DNA from: Rhodospirillales bacterium
Lineage (GTDB): Bacteria > Pseudomonadota > Alphaproteobacteria > Acetobacterales > Acetobacteraceae
Direction: 5' to 3'
Assembly (NCBI GenBank): GCA_903644035.1
Contig: CAHJXG010000043.1
Location: 1 to 6,474, forward strand
Length of the DNA: 6,474 nt
Positions 5,560-6,474 of this stretch are shown here, piece after piece. The first letter of the stretch is position 1. Each line of letters starts with the position of its first letter. The position numbers and the translations under genes are program-made. The notes beneath the pieces were generated by a model that did not search any database, was not told the DNA's origin, and saw only the letters and a program-made list of their open reading frames with translations.

Positions 5560-6474
5560 CTAACGATCCGTCAGCCTCAGCTCGATCCGCCGGTTGCGCG
5601 CATACGACCCCGCCCCCTCGGTCCGGTCCAACGGCTGGAACTCGCCGAACCCCGTTGCTGCCAGGCGCCGCGCCGGCACGCCGGCGTCGATCAGCAGCTT
5701 CACCACGTTGATCGCCCGCTGTGCCGACAGCTCCCAGTTGGATGGGAAATCGGCCCGCGTCACCGGCTGCCGGTCGGCGTGGCCGTCCACCCGCAGGATC
5801 CAGTTGAGGTCGGACGGGATATGCGCCCCGATGTCCTTGAGCGTCGCCGCCAAAGCCCGGATTTGCTCCTGCCCGGCCTGCGTCATGTCGGCGCTGCCGG
5901 CGGGGAACAGCACCTCGCTCTGGAACACGAAGCGGTCGCCCACGATCTGCACGCCGGGCCGGCCCTGCAGCACGTCGCGCAGCCGCCCGAAGAACTCGCT
6001 GCGATAGCGCTGCAGCTCCTCCACCTTGGACGCCAGCGCCGCGTTTAGCCGGGTGCCGAGGTTGGCGATCTGCGCATCCTTGTCCTGCCCGGCCGCCTCT
6101 GCCACCGACAGCGACGCGGCGAGACGCGCCATCTGCGCCCGCAGCTCGTCCACCTGGCGCGCCAGCAGCGCCATCTGCGCCCGGCCGCTCTCGGCGAGCT
6201 TCTGCTCGTCGGACAGCTGCGCCGCCACCGCCTGCCGCCGCTGCTCCTCCGTCGTCGCCCGTGCCGCCGCGTCACGGGATTGCCGCTCCAGCTCGTCACG
6301 CAGCGCCGTCAGCGCGCGGACCTGCTCCGCCATCTTGGCAAGGTCGGACAGCCGCGCCTCGATAGTCGCGCGGTCGGCCTGCACCGTGCGGTCCTGCTCG
6401 GCGATCTGCGCCCGCAGCTGGGCCAGCTGCCGCCGCGCCTCGGCCAGCTGCGCCGCCGTCTCCGCCGCCTGCTG
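5560..6474 (-). CDS. OmpA/MotB-like peptidoglycan-binding protein (5' partial)
   Basis: The frame is open to the right edge, so 304 C-terminal residues are visible and the true start lies outside; the GTG at 6382-6384 is an internal Val codon, not a start. The first half (about bases 6050-6474) is a long Ala/Gln/Leu/Glu/Arg-rich coiled coil with repeated AQL-type segments. The C-terminal half is an OmpA-like domain: FVFQSEVLFPAGSADMT, then VDGHADRQPV and NWELSAQRAINVVKLL, ending GFGEFQPL...ARNRRIELRL. The two residues that bind diaminopimelate in OmpA proteins are present: Asp of GHAD (5773-5775) and Arg of LSAQRA (5716-5718). Full-length relatives in alphaproteobacteria carry one N-terminal membrane helix and are often encoded next to a MotA/TolQ/ExbB-type channel gene, so such a gene may lie beyond the edge. 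The likely role is an inner-membrane anchor reaching the cell wall; whether it works as a stator is unknown. Confidence 0.9.
   Translation of the reverse strand, partial: QQAAETAAQLAEARRQLAQLRAQIAEQDRTVQADRATIEARLSDLAKMAEQVRALTALRDELERQSRDAAARATTEEQRRQAVAAQLSDEQKLAESGRAQMALLARQVDELRAQMARLAASLSVAEAAGQDKDAQIANLGTRLNAALASKVEELQRYRSEFFGRLRDVLQGRPGVQIVGDRFVFQSEVLFPAGSADMTQAGQEQIRALAATLKDIGAHIPSDLNWILRVDGHADRQPVTRADFPSNWELSAQRAINVVKLLIDAGVPARRLAATGFGEFQPLDRTEGAGSYARNRRIELRLTDR

Noticed and set aside
6382..6384. GTG as the start of the OmpA-like gene
   Set aside because: The same frame continues as coiled coil to the right edge without a stop, and no ribosome binding site precedes the GTG; it is an internal Val codon.

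Overview
The window is high-GC bacterial DNA with dense, short-spaced genes, a GTG start on an elongation factor G gene and a TTG start on a toxin-like gene. The protein types, especially the long coiled-coil OmpA/MotB-like peptidoglycan-binding protein at the right edge, suggest an alphaproteobacterium of the Rhodospirillales/Acetobacteraceae kind. That placement is inference from protein style; there is no rRNA or other decisive marker here.

Layout, left to right. Positions 15-839 (+) encode a metallo-beta-lactamase-fold hydrolase of the LACTB2-like type, apparently coupled to a gene that ends at the left edge. Positions 917-1613 (+) hold a two-gene toxin-antitoxin-like module: a DUF433 antitoxin-like protein and a DUF5615 PIN-like protein that overlap by 17 bp. 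Positions 1730-3820 (+) encode a full-length elongation factor G that stands alone rather than beside rpsL, rpsG and tuf. Positions 3887-4432 (+) encode a zinc nucleoside/base deaminase. Positions 4429-5214 (-) encode an SDR oxidoreductase whose stop codon interlocks with that of the deaminase. Positions 5215-5559 contain no convincing gene. Positions 5560-6474 (-) encode the C-terminal part of an OmpA/MotB-like cell-wall-binding protein that runs off the right edge.

The genes do not form one pathway. This looks like a housekeeping chromosomal stretch with a small accessory TA-like module placed between a hydrolase gene and an EF-G gene. No complete new system is evident. The most unusual points are local. 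The toxin-like protein has a Gly where the family normally has a PIN acidic residue, and a tail of about 56 residues that runs into the fusA leader. The last codons and stop of fusA are tandemly duplicated (26-bp period). A 10-bp hairpin covers the only ribosome-binding-like sequence of the deaminase gene. The EF-G looks like a divergent paralogue.
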